Shown here piece after piece: positions 1-13,500 of a DNA stretch of 64,000 nt. The notes below the pieces were generated by a model that saw only the letters and a list, made by a program, of their open reading frames with translations, was not told the origin of the DNA and did no database searches. The DNA comes from Hydractinia symbiolongicarpus (taxonomy: Eukaryota; Cnidaria; Hydrozoa; Anthoathecata; Hydractiniidae). Made by a program: the position numbers and the translations under genes. Position 1 is the first letter of the stretch. Every line of letters begins with the position of its first letter. The stretch is from the NCBI RefSeq assembly GCF_029227915.1, contig NC_079876.1, positions 16,118,001 through 16,182,000 of the forward strand. The letters run 5' to 3'.

Positions 1-1817
1 AGAAGTTGATACACATGTTACCCTGTCACTATCAGGAACAGTTTCATTTGCAGGACTTTGTACGTTTGAACTAAATGACTAAATGATATCAATAGAAGAA
101 TACTGAATATCAGTAGTGATTATGATATCAAGCGTTACAACAGGTAAAAAAAATGGAAAAAAAGAACTGAATGGAAACCTATACAGTTGAAGTAAGTAGA
201 GTCACCATTTACGAAGGCGTGTTTTGGGTGCAACATGTTTTAAAAAAATAACTTTTCCGCAAATTTACGCTGAAATAAAAGCTCAGGCAATACAACCTGT
301 TGCTACCACGTCATAGCAAAAACGCAAACATTTGATAGTTATTTATGAGGCATAATGGGTTAGGCGCTAAATACAGGAAAATCATGTAACAAATCTTTGT
401 AAAATTAATTCACAAACTCGCTTATAATAAAAAGACAGGTCCATTTTATTACTTCGTTTAGGTAAAATAGCGGCAGATTAAAATTTCATGAAAGCTCCAA
501 TAAGTTGCTGTAAACGTTTCAAAATATTGTTACAAAATTATGACCAAAAAACCAGCCGTTTCGGCAGGAAATTCTACGGCGTATTATTACTGATTTGTGT
601 CCTCTACGGGGGAGTATTTGCCTTAAGTAACTGTGCAGAAAAATGCTCACGTTATTAATAATTAATTATTTCAACTGGCACAGCAAAATAAAAATGAACA
701 AGAAAACCTGTCGGTTTGAACACACAATCCAATCCCAATAAATCAATTAGAACTTGGTTAAAATCTGCCTATGCAAGAAAGTGGGACGGCTTAAACACTC
801 ACAACTGCCAGAAGGCTATTCTGACCTTCTGTCAGTTGAAACAAGAGGGTTTTCAACTATCTACGATTTTGTGGAAATGTTCTATTGGGTAAATTGTTTT
901 CAAAAACAATGAATAAAAAAAGAATACACAATTAAAGGGACTACGAACCGGTTAAAATGATCACATTCCGCAAATCCCGCGCGCATATTATAAATCCGGC
1001 AAACGCGCTTTGCGCAATTAACAGACCAGCGCACTTTGCGCCTGGTTCAATATTTTTTTTCGAAAAGTATATTATAAAGAAATATTTTAGCAAGACTCAT
1101 TCTGGATGAAAACATGACCAAGGCTGGAGAAGATAAAAATTATATCGAACATATAAATATATCTATATGTTCGAGTCTGTAAATTACATACATGCCGGAT
1201 TTCGCCGGCTCCAGCTCGACTTTCGTGCAAATCGCTAAAGTCGAAAACCAACAGCCGTTCCGTAGCCCCTTTAACTACATACATAAGTACCTATATGATA
1301 AAAACAAAGATACAACACTGGGCATGCGAAAAATTGATTCTTGTAAAATCCAATAGACAAGTCCTGTTTGTACCATCAGCACATCATATTACTGCAATTT
1401 TAAGTAACAAATTGGCAAATGAGAAAAAATATAACTTATGAAAGACAAGGAATTTATAAAAAGTAGCAGCTTCGATGTGATTCTCAAAAATCTTCACAAA
1501 TATATCGGAGTAGAAGTAACATCAGGAAAAAAAGTACAGGTATTTGGGACTTCAATCCTCAAAAATTGTGTTATTTAATACAAAAATAAATGTTAAAACT
1601 GAGAAAATGGAGCTGATAGCTATTCTCATAATTCTCTTTAACAATATTATGTATATTTAACATATATACAAAAATATATTAGGAAACCACACTGTTTTAC
1701 TTTCTTATATTTATTGCATTTTTTAAAATTGACAAAATATATGTCCTCTACCATCCTTTTATTACTCCAGCGATGATCTGGTGACTCATCTCGCCACATA
1801 ACTTCATGATTTTAAAC

Positions 1818-2295
1818 GAGGGTGCCAATAAGCCGCAATCGCCCGCATATATAAGGGCGACCTCGTGCGACTTTTCGAATTAAATTGACGGTTGTCCGCC
1901 AAGACCGCCCACACTCTCCCAAACACGCCTAGAGCATTCCCAAAATGCAACACCTTGCAACATAAACATGGCAGACGACAGTTAAAAGTATGTGCTTGAA
2001 GAGAAAGGAGTTAATAAAGTTCAAGTAATTTATCAAGTAAATCTTAATAAAAACCATCAAAAACAGTTCTTTTAAGCACTTCGCTAGCACATAGTTAGTT
2101 CATTTTAATTTTTATACTTTTTTAAATAATTTGTGGTGAATCATTGAGTGTTTTTGTGGTGAATCTTTTTTTTTGTTCGGACATTGTTCGGTTCTATGTG
2201 GGTTTTTTCAGACGAATACCTGAATTTTTTTCAAAGCGCCGAACTCGCCAGAAAACGTCCGCACTTTTCACGGTGTATGCGGCTTAGCACCCTCA
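1818..2295. repeat. Possible MITE or foldback element
   Basis: The sequence GAGGGTGCCAATAAGCCGC at 1818-1836 returns in inverted form at 2279-2295 (GCGGCTTAGCACCCTC), with one small gap. The interior is non-coding. The pair is short and imperfect, and no target-site duplication was identified, so this is a tentative call. Confidence 0.3.
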
Positions 2296-5200
2296 CGGTT
2301 TTTATTCCTTAAAATAACTTCGCAAAAATGCAAGTAAACAAAGTGGAAATTTCTCCTGGTTGAATAAAAGATAAACTAGCTCAAACGTCCTAATTTCGTG
2401 ATTTACGTCTTAATTCTGTGATGTATTTTTTTCCAATGTGAGATACGCTAGGCTCTACATATACATACTAAATAATATAAAAGCTCATACGCAGCTAATT
2501 TCTCTTTGATTTGAAAAATCTCAACAACTTAACAAATGCAAAATTCTGGACTTCATTGGCGATAAATTTGTGATGTAACCAATGATGTTGTTGTCTATAA
2601 TAAAGTGAAAGCTTGTGTTTATAATTATATTTGATTGATGTCAAGACTTTTGGGATGAAGAATCATCTGAAATGACAAATTTCAAATTGTCGTGTCATCA
2701 TAAAAAAATAGAATCAATGTCTGCAGAATGAATTTCCAAAATGGATCTAATTTAGCTATATAGCCAGCTATAATTGATGCAATCAATTTGTTTTAAGCTC
2801 CAAAATGATATTAAATCAATGTAAAACCATAGTTGAAAGACTAAGATAAGGACTAAACACATACATTAAAATTCACTACAAGTAACCAGTAACCATCCAT
2901 CATATGTGGGATAAGACTTATAATGGCAGAAGAAATCAGTCAAACTTTTGTACAGAAAGCGATATATGCGTCTTTTGCACAAAAATGAATAAACGGCGCG
3001 CCATTAAACAACTTTTCGTTCCTGAAGTTTCGTTTCCAAACGCTAGCCAACTAAGGTGTGAGTCGGTAACTTGTACCAGAATATGAAATACGTTTATCTT
3101 AAGCTAGACTTAACTACACTATAATAAATACAACATTATGAGCACTAGATCTTAAGACATTCCTTTAAAAATTAATGTCAACCCGCTTTATAAATAAAAA
3201 TTTTACCGCCTTAGCTAGTTTCTAATGTAATCTCGCACATGAACTGGCTCGGCGTAAATTATTCACCAACGAGTTCATTTTTTATTCCGAGACGAAGAAA
3301 GGCTTAACCAAACACACATTCCTGCGGATTGTGTGAAAAATATGAAAGTAGTAGAAAAATGAGTTCAAATTTGTAAACACTGCTTTTTTAAAATCTAAAT
3401 GAAACGTAGAAATCAATAAAAACAAAACTATTTTTGATTCATTTTGTTTTTTAAAACGAATTTTAGCCTGTTGTAACTTGTGTTGTACGAAATACAAATC
3501 TAGCTTCGTAAAATTTCAGATCACTTAAAAGTTAACAAACGACCATTGTAGTTTGGTACTAGCGAAACCAACTGAACATAAAATAATAATGTCAAATGAT
3601 TTATTTGTAAAAAAAATAGGTTTTTGTACCTTGTGCAACGGAGTAGTCTGTTATAACATTTAAAAACTAATAATTTCCGTAACGCAACACTAGACTGGTA
3701 TCCTTCCGTGCTTCATTAGTCTCGGTAGTAAAAACGGCGACATAAAAAGTAGCCCATTTTATAGTTCTACCGGCCAAAGGCGTAGAACAAAAATTAATTC
3801 ATTTTTACATGCTTTTAGAATGCTGCCTTCTAATTAAACTATTAGTTTTAGATTTCTGCTCAAGTTTATAATGAAATAGAAAATATAGCTACCTAACCAT
3901 ATATAACACTAGCATATAGTTGCAACTAAATGCCGTTCTGTTAAACTGTGAGCCGGTGGTCGCACCAATGGAATTAATTTAAAATATATTCCAAAAACAG
4001 TAGTAGTATGTTCTAAAAACATTATGATTTCATCCACAAATGTCAGGACTATGACTCTCGGGTAACATCAACAAAGCTTGAGAACGATTCCGGCAACGTA
4101 ATTATATACATCGCAGCTTTTCGATTGGCTCAAATCGCGACATTTTAACAATATTTCAACAAAAACTGCGACGAACAGCTATTTTCTTTCGAGACGGGGG
4201 TTCGAACAGATATCTAAGGAGTGCGTTTTGGTTAAAATAACCCCGCCTTCCGAACCCTTTTCTGATCAATATAGACAAAAACATATAATACATGCCCGTA
4301 AAAGCCTAAATATTGATATTTTGTGATGCATGTTCTTTAAGACAATAAACGTTTCTTCACTGACAGGATGATTCGACAAAAAATTTTACATTGTCAATGC
4401 ACCCTGAATTACAACTCAAAATCGCCCAAAATAACATATTTTTAAGAAATATGCAACTAGAAAAAATACTTTAGAAACTCTCTTGACAGTTGCTGATAAT
4501 TATAATAGAGTCCTTTACAAACCAAACAAATATAAATCTAAAAAAAATAACAAACTCTTACCACTGGCAAATGCACTTTATTTACTTTCACCGATTCTGT
4601 CTTTGCGTCTTTGACAACATCTATCTTCTTTCGACTAAACTTAAATTCGAATGTGTTTGTCGATAGAACATGAAATTAAGCAGGTTTAGTGTATGAGAAG
4701 AAAAGCTTTATAAAGCTCAGAAAAAAATTATAGGTGTAAATACTTTCTAAATTTACTGCATTCTTCACCAACATCAATATTGAGTAAAATTGATAGTGTT
4801 GATCTGATACTGAAAAAATAGTAAAATTTTGTTTTTTAGCTCCCATCCTAAAGTTTAGAATCATGTTGATTTTCTCTTTAGATAAAGAAGATAAAACATG
4901 TTTCTCAACAAGAACTTTTGACTTGTAATTATTCTGACGTCATGTTTTCATCCAATCTCGTCTTGTCTTGTGTACAAAATAAAAAAAACACGAAATTGTC
5001 TTCCCCCGACAATTTCTGACTACAAACATTATGCAAGCTTCTTCATGTACTTTCCTTTATTGCTTTATTACTAAAAAATCATATTCACAAAAAAGTTGGT
5101 TATCGACTGCTGACCAAGTCGAACCATTTTATACGTTGAAATTTACTAATTTTAAACTTATTCCCAATTCTTGCATAATATTCAGAACAGATTATCACTT

Positions 5201-6290
5201 AGTTTAAAACAGAATTAAGGACCGTTTTATTAACCGTAGTTAAGAAAATACCCTACACTCCCGCTTCCCATTGGTGCTTAAATACACTGAGAAAAACTAA
5301 AAGAATATTATTTTTAAATTACGCCTACGCTTAGGGTAAAACTTTACAAACATTTTATCGCTCAGAAACCTTTAAAGTGGCAAAATTGAATTAGCGGATA
5401 AATATTCTGTTTATAATTAAAACTCAATAACAGACAAAAATATATTTAATCTAAAATAATCTAAAATAATATTTCGACAATATATAGTATATAAAAATCA
5501 TTTTTAATCAACTATAAATTCTTATAATAAATCTCTCATAAAACGTTAACTAAAATTCAAATTAAAAATATACCAAACTTAACTCCTTTTTATTTATAAA
5601 ATTTCATATATATTCAAATTTGTACTTTATGTTAATCTATTATCAAATACAAGATAAAAGATATAACAATAAAAAAAGTCATGTCACCAAAAGTAGGACT
5701 GATTGGTTGATCAATACCAAATGTTTTTCGTTCAGTTCTACTTTTAAAGCGGATAAAAACAGATTATTTGAAATTCATATTACCCATTTGTGATACACTG
5801 CAGAGAATCAACTTGTTCTGCAAAATCCAATTAGTAAAAATTTAGGTAAAGTTCATTTCCAGGTTCTAGTGGAATCATTGACCAAGACTGTGAAGATTCA
5901 ACATTACTATTTTACAGAATTTAAAGGCAATAAGATTTTTAAAGCGAAATGATTATAAGCAAAACACATTTTTAATGTGATCTGCCAAAATAGTTCTAGG
6001 CGTGTTTGTTTCATCCAATTCAGGATTATTATATTGAATGTTTTATTTAGAACAGTTGTACTTGTATTAATAATTTTGGCCATCTAAAACTTTAAAACAT
6101 TTTCATATTCGCTTTAAAAGGATAATTTACAACATCATAGTAGATACAACATCAATTTACAACCAATCAGCTGCGTATGTTAGTTAACAGTGGAAGCAAG
6201 AGACAAGGAAATAGCGATGAATTCTAAATCATTAAGTGACATCTTAAAAACTTAAAAAACCCAGCCTGATTCGCAACAACCATCGCCCTT

Positions 6291-6321
6291 AAATCTACTA
6301 CGTGTTTTACGTGGTAGATTT
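6291..6321. repeat. Short hairpin
   Basis: Arms of 13 bases (AAATCTACTACGT and ACGTGGTAGATTT) pair with one mismatch around a 5-base loop. The transcript could fold here on either strand. No gene is attached to it. Confidence 0.5.
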
Positions 6322-7607
6322 ACTACTTTTTATGGTTGAACTTTCAACAATGGTGCAACTTTTCGTACATTTTATCCACCTTTACATTTTTATAAACGGT
6401 TGCAAAATTCCGAATGTTTTTATAGTATGCACGTAGTGTATGTGGTGTATCAAGTATATGCTCATGTGCATGTGTTAAATTGAATATACAACGTAAAAAA
6501 TAGCTCAAAAACAAAATTTGTCAAAATAACCTAATAATAATCTATATAAAAATATTAACCAAATCATGAAATTAAAAATATATATATGTATGTACTTTAA
6601 AAATAATTTATAATAACTTTCCGTGAATAGTTTAAAAAAGCTGGAATTCTTTTTTTCTTTATCATGTATTTTAATCTGTGTAGTTGGAATATGTACTGAA
6701 GGAGTCCATGTATGCCAACAAAACATCATAACAAAATTTGTATTGTTTCTAAGACAAAAAGAAAAACATCTCACTAATAAGAAAAGAAAACTTCATTGTA
6801 TTTCTTTTTTTATATTCTTTGAAGTCATAAAATAATTTTTAAAATAGTAGTTAGTAATAAATAATTTTAAAAAGGTTTAAACAGATAACTGACAACACTA
6901 GACAATGTGAAGTAGATTTAAACGGTTTGTTTTCGTACCATAAGTTTTTAAATAGTGGTAGGTTTAAAGTCAAGTCTTCTCACAGAGAAAAAAATTATCT
7001 GGCTTTGAGAAAAAATGCTATACTTTTATTTAGTTCAATTTTTGTGGCTAAAAAGTTCGTTTTTTCTTTTACCGATTAAGCCGTAATTAGCTAAGATCAT
7101 GTTCACTCAATTTGAATAAAGATTGTTTCGAAGGGTAGTTCATATCAAATAAGTTGTCTGTTTCCACAAAACCGAATCGATGGTGTAAACAAAAGTAGCG
7201 AAACAAAATGGCCTCTTAAGGTAAACAGATATTAATAGCGTAACAAAGTAGATATCAGCCTTTTGACTGTAGACGCCGTTTAGACGCGACCTAAAGTGAT
7301 GTCACCTTGGCTCAGACTGTTTCTTAGGTCTGTGTCATGGGTATTCATTTCGGAGTGATATTCTGTTTTCGATCACTGCGTATGCCGAAAAAGTCTTCAG
7401 CCATTCACCACACCCCCCCTTATGCCCTGAATTTAAACATGTATTCACACTGCCGTTTACTGCGGTAAGAAATTAAACTTTGTCAAGTTTCACTTCCCAC
7501 TTATGTCAAAGCCGGTTTTGAAAATTATACTTAAAAACGATACATCTCCGTCTCGTTAAGATTTCTATCTGCAATGTGTAACGCTACTAAGATAAAAAAC
7601 CACTTAC

Positions 7608-10551
7608 GTCGTTGCCTACAAACTGAGGACGAACTGATCTGATCTTTTTGATTGCTTGAAAAACATCAACTAACTGTTCAAGTTTTAATTGTTCCATAAA
7701 TATTGATATGGCAATGAATGTACCAGTGCGAGATGCACCATCACTAAAACAAAGGTTATACGTTTGCAAAAATTATTCCCGCAAAAGAATGGCAAATATG
7801 GCTTAGATTAGATTAAAATGGTAAAAATAGTAATAAACTTTTCCCTGATTCATTAGCAAATATTATGTTACCATTATGATGATATTATGCAGTAGTTACA
7901 AACATAATTAATTAAAAGTACAGTAGCAACTGTTAACTTCTGGTTTGCATTTGTTAACTTTTTTCACGTGTTTTTATTTCATGTCACTACATTTAAAGTT
8001 TAAATACAGTTCCCATGGTAGCGGGCAGTACCAGAGAATATTGCCTGATGTGACGTAAGTTGCAATCAATCACATTGCGCAGTTAAAGTATATAACAATG
8101 TTAAACAGTGTACTTACGACAAAATTATCTTTAAAATGTAGTTTAGAGTTAAGGTGTTAGCTGCAAGAAATTGCAAAATGGTCACCTGTCATTTTTTTGT
8201 GAATACACCAATCGCGTCAAACACTCAAAAATAAACTTATTTAAGAATTACCTGCACATGACAACGAGCGAATTCTCTTCATATTTATATTGATGCTTCT
8301 CCACTGTACTTAAGAAGTTCACCATTGCAGCCACATCAGATGGAACCTCGTGGTTTGGCCAAAGTAAAAATTGGAAGATAATGCACTCTACCTCTTCGGA
8401 ATCCTCCTAGGAAAAACAAACAGACTTATTAGGTGTAGTAGATACTTTACCTCAAATCACTTGTTTACATTATTGCCAGCATGGGTTATTTGGCAACAGT
8501 TCTGAAATAATATATTGTTTAACAACAAATGAGTTTGAGTCATTTGCATTTTACATACGTATGAAATACGAACTAACAAAGAAGGTTCATGAACCCACAT
8601 ACACACCTGCTATGCATTGAGCAAACAAAAAATAGCTACACTACATGAAGGTAATTCAGAACACCTCGCAATAAACATCATTATCGCTAACCTTGTCATC
8701 CGTCAAAGCAAACTTGAAAGTAGCAACTTTATAATCACTCTCTTCAGACAGCATTTGCACAGTTATATTTTTGTAAGTCGCAGTTTCACCACACGCTGGC
8801 CATAACTGTGGATATCCCTGAGAAAAAGGAAATATTTAGTCAGTCATAGTGTTGCCGTTTTTGTAAAACTAAACGAACGAAACAATTTAAAGAACTTTTT
8901 GTTAATTAAACAATTACAAAACACAGTTTAATAGTTCAATAAACAGGACAATTTCTCTCTTTGCACGGCAATAATCAAATAGCTACCATCTCATTTTAGC
9001 ATTTGTTATTATTATGATAACGAAACTAGTTCAATCGCATGCACACGCGTTAAAGGATACCAAAACGTTCTAACCTCATCATCTTCGTAGAAATTGTTTA
9101 ACATGACCACTGCACTGATTTTCTTTTGATAAATCATTGCCCAGAAGTCACCAATTGTCTCAGGCAATGGATGATTTGTTGCAATAAAGGCGTCTTTCTG
9201 TTTGTAACCCTAAAAAATCGAAAAGTAAAAAAATACAGATAACATGCAGTTTTAAATGTACTTAAAAATAACTAACTTCTCAGTTGAAGTGGTGGGATTG
9301 TAAATTTATGGACCTTTTTATCGTATGACTAAAAAGGCTTAAAAATGTTTATGGCGCACCGACCAGTAGTCAAACTTTAAAATTCCAGCCCACTAGATTG
9401 GTTAAAATGCACTCCAAGCTGTGGAATTACAAAATCAATTTAAAAATGAAAAAAACGACCGGTAGCCTTGTGGTAGAACGCTCGTTGTTAGTACGGAAGC
9501 TCATTGGATTAAACCCAAGCCAGTTTTATCGTAGCTCAGATGAAAACTTAAAAGACACTAAGAATCCCTACGCAGTACCGTCGATGATAGCAGCACAAAT
9601 AGAAAGAGGTTAATACACTAATTGTTTTCTTTTTCTGTGTTTTAATCTAAATGGCGCGTTTGATACATTTTTAAGGGGCGCTCCTCACCCACTGATCCAC
9701 TACCACTTATTGACTACAGCCCTGATTACTCTAACATTCCTGATTATTCCAAAAAAAGCAACATAAAAAGCTTTTAATATCTTAAATTTAGAATTTTTTT
9801 CATTACACTTTGATGGGTGTGTTGGATAAAATAATGATTAACGAATCAAGTTCAAATTAATAAGAAATGATCTGTCTGATTACATTGGGACATTTCAGAA
9901 ACTATTTCTTGATCACCGATCATTTATTAAAATCCTGATTTTTTTTCTGTTACTAATGAGTAAAAAAATTAGCATGTAAAAAAAGAATATACTTACATCT
10001 ACATAAACTGCATTTATATATTCGGCACCTTCCTCGTAATAAGATGTGTGTGTCAACATTACCCTGTAATCGTCACCTGTGTGGAAATGATAAAAAAAAC
10101 GGTAATATCTGTTTTACACGTTACTAAGCAGAATAAGGTAACTCCGCATGATGACAACAATACACAAAAGCTGGACTTCGCCGCTCCAGTATTAATTTTG
10201 ATAACAAAAAAAGTACCACAATTCACAGTTTTCCGTCCTGTGCTCTTTCAAAATAAAAATTCAAAGTTGCAATAAACAGTTATATTTTTATTAGCCATGC
10301 TTTTTCAAATAAACCACGACACAAAATACAAAGACGGATTCCCAAATACAAAAACCTAACAAGGATGCTAGTTTCCAAACTGTCATGCAAAAATTAATTC
10401 CACATATTAAAAAGGGCTTATAAGCCAAATAGGATAGCAAATTCATCTTACGTGGTAAGATAAACGAATGTCTGTTTTTCGCCCTGTTTACGTCGCGTTT
10501 TCCAGACATTGAATCTTCATCAGCTAGAGGAGCTGTCAATATCTCAAGTCT
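7608..10551 (-). CDS. RPTP exons 44-49: second phosphatase domain D2, catalytically altered, 3' end not found
   Basis: Exons 10452..10551, 9997..10076, 9075..9209, 8692..8817, 8252..8406 and 7608..7743. The fold is clear from ILPRDDYRVML, EYINAVYVDGYKQKDAFIAT, DFWAMIY, and the P-loop region. Key positions differ from an active enzyme: no KNRY motif, WPN in place of WPD, and a P-loop reading VMCSDGASRTG with methionine in place of the histidine. Cysteine and arginine are kept. D2 domains of this family are usually regulatory, and these changes fit that role. The chain stops at VRPQFVGND on a phase-0 donor. The last exon, which should carry a QYxFxY motif and the stop, was not seen in 1-7607. 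Confidence 0.92.
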
Positions 10552-13500
10552 CTACAATTAACAAATATATGGAAAAATACAAGTATAATAAAAGTAACGA
10601 ATAGCGGAAGCCTGAAAGTTACACAAAATACTACAGAAGTGGGATAACATAAAATGCATACCTGGTACTGCAGCTGAAAACCTGATTTATCTGTGTTCTC
10701 TTGATTAGGACGTAGCAGGTTTCTGTATTTAATTTTAATATCCGAAGCATTTATCTCAGTAATACCAGATATGAACGCTTCATATAGCGCATGATAAATA
10801 AACATGTACTGGTCCTAAACGTATCAACAATTTATTTGTGCTGATTTTCTCTAAATAACTTAATTCATTCTTTAGTAAATGAATAAGTTACTGATTTTGT
10901 TTTCACAACTTTCATAACACACAAAAAACATTATTTTTAAGTCTAAGGTTAAACTAAAACGAGCAAACAAAAAATAGAGTTGCAATTTCGGGTCACTAGT
11001 GACATAAAATATTATATCGTTTGCCCCCTCCCCCCCCCCCCCAAAAATCATCAAAAGTCAAAATATAACTCACTTCAGTCTGCACCATATGAATCCTTCT
11101 TGTGCGCAGAAAGTTGACAAAGTTGAACACGTCAACCTTGTTAGTCTGTTTAGAAAGATGTAACATGGAATCAATGCATATAAATGTACCAGTTCTGCCA
11201 ACACCAGCACTAAAAAGAAAATGAGTGCATAATCAATTTGAAATAATTAAATATGTTATCGTTTTTTTTCATGTACAGGAAACCCATTTTACCAAGTCAA
11301 TATGTTAGTTTTGGGCCTGATGGAAGTATTCCACGACCCATAAATAAAACATAGAAGATTGGCAACCTATGTCGAATATTCAATTCACCTGCAATGCACC
11401 AGAATAGGTTTGGTCATTTGCTCAATAGGGTACTCTTTCCGAATTTTATGTCGCAAATTGATTATATTGGATGGGAATTCAGGAACACCATGATCAGGCC
11501 AACTCATGTAATGATACTGTTGCACATCGCGTATTTCTTTGGAACCAGCCTATAGCAAAAATGTTAGATTAAAAAAATTAAAATGATGTCAGATAAATAA
11601 TTTCGGAAATTAACATGTTTGAGACCTATTTTTTCTCAATTACACAAGAGAAAGTGTAATCTAGGAAAAAACATTATCTCAAAAGATTTTTGCAGCGTGC
11701 TAGGGCAAGACAATTTTTGCAATGAAATCTAGATAATATTTAAGATCTGGACATTATAGAGACACGTAGTCTTAATAGATAAACCCTTGGTGCTCATTTG
11801 TTTTTTAAAAAGAAGTTTAGCTTTGTAATGTTGTTTATAAATTTCTTCAAAATGGAAAAAAAAAACAAACAATTCGCAAGGTCTGTTTCTAAGGTTGGTT
11901 AGTAATGAGTTACAAATGGTCTTATTTACTTGAAGGGATGTTCAAATGAGTTTCTTTTATACAAAATATCAACAAAATAATCGTAGAAAACTACATAATC
12001 GGCATAAATAACGCTGTCAAAACGCACTGTTAGTGTTTTTTTTAAAATATGCATTTTACGTTATTTATTTATAATTCCACTTGTACAATAACTTCAATTG
12101 CCAAGTCTATTCCAACGTCGGAATTTATTGTCATCTGATAAACTGCTCAGAATAACATCAAAACGAGTTAATTTCTCTTTAGACATTAAACTATTTTACC
12201 TTCATTCCCTCAAATTTTTACTAAGTAATAATTTCCCGAAAATTTTAATTGATAAATAATAATTTCCCGAAGAAAATGTTGTCTTACAATTAACCGATTT
12301 GTTCCCTTCAATAAATAAGATATTAAAAACTTACCTTTTTTAACGAGAAAGATCTTACTACAACATCCGTGAAGGAATCAGTAAAAGTAAGCGTCACTTG
12401 CATATCACCATATTGCTGTGTCCCAGATGTTGGCCAATACTGCTCACATTTTCTCTAAATATTAATTAACAACTAAAATTAAGAAACAATTTTATACCCA
12501 GGAGAACGACATTACATGTAAAATTTATCTATTGAAGGATAAAACTAAACTGCATAGAAAATTGAAGAATCTAACACTTGCTCTATATTTAACATTTTCC
12601 TAAGGACTGAAAATGTTAGTAATTGCCGTCTCCAGGAGTTATTTGCATTTTATAAAAGGCGTCATTTTAAAACCTGAAATAATCATATTAGTGTTTTAAC
12701 CTTGGTAACGTGATACCTTGATATTTAAAAAATGATTAGATAAATAAGACGAAGTTAAAATGTATCATTTTGTTTACACAGAGTTTTCTCAAGAAGTCTA
12801 TTCTTCAAAAGCGTTTTAATTTTATCACCGGATATAGAAGCACAGAAAGCAAAGTTTCGATGTATAACCACACAATTAAAATTAAAGATTAACCAATCTT
12901 TTTTTAATCTGATTTTACAGATAAAAAGAACTCACCAAAAATTTATCAACCTAAATATTCATTTCAATACCTTTGATCTTTCCACCAAATTTGTAGCCAT
13001 AACAATAACAGGTACGTCTTGTTCCCACACCATTTGCCAGAAATCAACGATCGAGGCTTTATTAGGTCCTGTTATGTAAATATGACGTAGTGTTTACTTT
13101 GTGCATGTTTTGTTATTGTCAAAGAAAATGTTTCTTGGGTCGAATACAATAAATCTTAAGGTAAGACTTCAATTTGGCAAATCAAGATCAATTCATGCAA
13201 AAGTAGGAGTCAATCCTACTTTTTGTCAATAGACGTTGACTGATTCGATCGATTTAATCTTTTTTTTTCAAAGTGAAAACGTGGTTTTGGAGATCGGGTT
13301 TTACAGTCATTGGGAATTGGTCAATATTTAGTGACATTAGAAAGTATAAAATATATCAATCCAAACAAATCAACGTCATATTTTAAATAGCAAACTAAAA
13401 GATCAGCATTGACAACTTCTTTGATAACTTATGGCTACACGATTCGTTTTTTTCTTAAACGTCTTCTAGGCAAAAAAAATCATACCTTGAGAAGCTATAT

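Larger units (their letters stand above)
1..7607. other. Region downstream of the phosphatase exons, no gene recognised
   Basis: AT-rich sequence presumed to be intron or 3' flank of the phosphatase gene. I searched the minus strand for the missing end of D2 without success. A few structures stand out (GC-rich patch around 950-1040, inverted pair at 1818 and 2295, hairpin at 6291) and are reported separately. The open frames here are short and show no family resemblance. Confidence 0.5.

Noticed and set aside
1087-1284. 65-codon minus-strand frame as a gene
   Set aside because: It overlaps short local inverted repeats, has no family resemblance and no neighbouring exons.
5760-5850. Last exon of the phosphatase after a TTTTGCAG acceptor (NKLILCSVSQMG, then stop)
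   Set aside because: The phase fits but the sequence has no similarity to the end of a phosphatase domain; it is probably chance.
7260-7400. Last exon of the phosphatase (EMNTHDTDLRNSL, then stop, on the minus strand)
   Set aside because: The phase does not fit the phase-0 donor at 7608 and the residues lack the QYxFxY end of a D2 domain.
9457-9530. tRNA gene
   Set aside because: A and B boxes are recognisable but the acceptor and anticodon stems do not pair, so a SINE head is more likely.
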